From Steroidobacteraceae bacterium (GTDB taxonomy: Bacteria; Pseudomonadota; Gammaproteobacteria; Steroidobacterales; Steroidobacteraceae), in contig JABEVI010000291.1 of NCBI GenBank assembly GCA_013044085.1, forward strand, positions 1-7,258: a stretch of DNA of 7,258 nt. Reading direction: 5' to 3'. Position numbers and translations under genes: made by a program. Under the pieces are notes generated by a model, which was not told the origin of the DNA, searched no databases, and saw only the letters and a list, made by a program, of their open reading frames with translations. How positions within the stretch are numbered: position 1 is the stretch's first letter; the number at the start of each line of letters is the position of its first letter. Of the stretch, positions 6,480 through 7,258 are shown one piece after another.

Positions 6480-6770
6480 ATGCCCAAGCCCCAAATCGAA
6501 GCCGAGACTGCCCGACTGGAAGCGCGCGTCCCCGTGCAGGTCTACGACCAGATGCAGCGCGCCGCCCGCCTGCGCGGCATGACCCTGACCGGTTATCTCA
6601 TCTCCACCGCCGGCGAGGACGCCCGCCGCGTCGTCGAGGACGCCGACATCATGCGCCTGGCGCGTGAGGACCAAATCCGCTTCGCCGAGGCGCTGATCAA
6701 TCCGCCCCAGCCGAACGCGCGACTGGCTCGCGCGGCGAAGCGCCATGCCGAGCTGATCGAGCGCCGGTGA
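6480..6770 (+). CDS. DUF1778 (TacA-like) ribbon-helix-helix antitoxin
   Basis: This 96-residue protein is the antitoxin of a type II pair. The N-terminal part, with RLEARVPVQVYDQMQRAARL then GMTLTGYLISTA (about residues 12-45), matches the ribbon-helix-helix DNA-binding domain of DUF1778. The C-terminal part contains IRFAEALINPPQPNARL (about 66-82), the conserved stretch that in this family binds and blocks the GNAT toxin. It should neutralise the acetyltransferase encoded next and repress the operon at the palindrome at 6437-6455. The start is set by AAGGAG at 6468-6473. Its TGA overlaps the GTG start of the toxin (GTGA), the usual order and coupling for such pairs. The length is normal for the family and the gene appears intact. 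Confidence 0.92.
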   Translation: MPKPQIEAETARLEARVPVQVYDQMQRAARLRGMTLTGYLISTAGEDARRVVEDADIMRLAREDQIRFAEALINPPQPNARLARAAKRHAELIERR

Positions 6771-7258
6771 ACGTCCGCTTCGCCATCGAGCCGCTGGCGA
6801 AGGCGCACAAGCGGGATGACTTCACCTGCGGCAACGACCGTATCGACAGCTATTTCCGCGAGACCGTCTCCCAGGACGTGAAGCGTAAATACGCCACCTG
6901 TTTCGTCGCCAGGGAGATCGCGACGGACCGGGTGGCGGGCTTCTACACGCTGTCGTCCAGCAACGTGCCGTTGACCGAGGTTCCCGAGCCGCTGGCGAAG
7001 AAACTGCCGCGCTACCCGACCGTCCCGGCAGTGCTGATCGGCTGGCTTGGCCGCCATAGCGACTATGCCGGACAAGGGCTGGGAGAAGCCCTGCTGTTTG
7101 ACGCCATCAAGACCGTGGCGACCGCGCCGATCGGCGCCCACGCCATCTTCGCCGACGCGATCGACGACCAAGCGGCAGCCTTCTATGCGGCTTTCGGCTT
7201 CACGCCCTTGGTGCGGCAGCCACGCACCCTCTATCTGCCGGTGGCGACGGCGTTGAAC
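6767..7258 (+). CDS. TacT-like GNAT acetyltransferase toxin (3' end beyond window)
   Basis: At least 164 residues are open to the window edge with no stop. In this family the toxin acetylates the amino acid on charged tRNA and so stops translation; the exact tRNA cannot be read from the sequence. What is seen: FTCGNDRIDSYF at 19-30 and GFYTLSSSNV at 58-67, both typical of TacT-like toxins; the acetyl-CoA-binding loop YAGQGLGEALL at 100-110; and FYAAFGF at 139-145, whose Y140 falls at the place of the catalytic tyrosine of TacT. One small oddity is IGWLGRH (91-97), where I would expect a form closer to GRLA. Related toxins are about 160-180 residues, so little should be missing. The start is GTG 6767, overlapping the antitoxin stop by four bases, with translation probably coupled to it. 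An ATG start is not available nearby. Confidence 0.9.
   Translation, partial: MNVRFAIEPLAKAHKRDDFTCGNDRIDSYFRETVSQDVKRKYATCFVAREIATDRVAGFYTLSSSNVPLTEVPEPLAKKLPRYPTVPAVLIGWLGRHSDYAGQGLGEALLFDAIKTVATAPIGAHAIFADAIDDQAAAFYAAFGFTPLVRQPRTLYLPVATALN

Noticed and set aside
1..7258. CRISPR array, tRNA/rRNA genes or insertion-sequence ends.
   Set aside because: Reading both strands, I found no regularly spaced long repeats, no tRNA-like fold and no transposase motif.

Overview
The window (7,258 bp) looks like accessory DNA from a high-GC proteobacterium, most likely an alphaproteobacterium. That guess rests on the relaxase type (VirD2-like, DUF3363), the DUF1778/GNAT toxin-antitoxin pair and GC-rich codon use. 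No rRNA or core housekeeping gene is present to fix the taxon. The presence of a relaxase indicates a mobilizable or conjugative element: a plasmid or an integrative conjugative/mobilizable element.

Layout. Bases 1-196 hold no gene I can support. On the minus strand, read from about 3.9 kb down to 0.2 kb, there is a tightly packed three-ORF unit. It holds a small Phd/YefM-type antitoxin-like protein (3897-3706), an unrecognised 44-residue small ORF (3705-3571), and a large single-polypeptide restriction-modification enzyme of the type ISP/IIG kind (3574-197). The enzyme has an N-terminal PD-(D/E)xK nuclease, a central N6-adenine methyltransferase with an NPPY motif, and a C-terminal specificity region. 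The antitoxin stop codon is followed directly by an in-frame ATG, and the small ORF stop overlaps the enzyme ATG (ATGA). The three are therefore probably one transcript with coupled translation.

Bases 3898-4311 are a divergent intergenic region. It contains a ribosome-binding site and small inverted repeat in front of the antitoxin gene, a hairpin followed by TAAGTG that resembles a transfer origin, and three direct repeats of CTACGCCA just before the relaxase.

On the plus strand, the 703-residue relaxase (4312-6423) is followed by a type II toxin-antitoxin pair: a DUF1778 ribbon-helix-helix antitoxin (6480-6770) and a TacT-like GNAT toxin (6767 to beyond the window end). Just after the relaxase stop there is a promoter-like pair with a perfect 19-bp palindrome in its spacer, a likely autoregulatory operator.

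Interpretation: a transfer gene flanked by two modules that protect or stabilise the element, a restriction-modification island on one side and an addiction module on the other. The restriction gene has stretches of clearly lower GC than the relaxase, so it may have been acquired separately. The most novel points are the helicase-less ISP-like enzyme in an operon with an orphan Phd-like protein and a new small ORF, and the candidate oriT.
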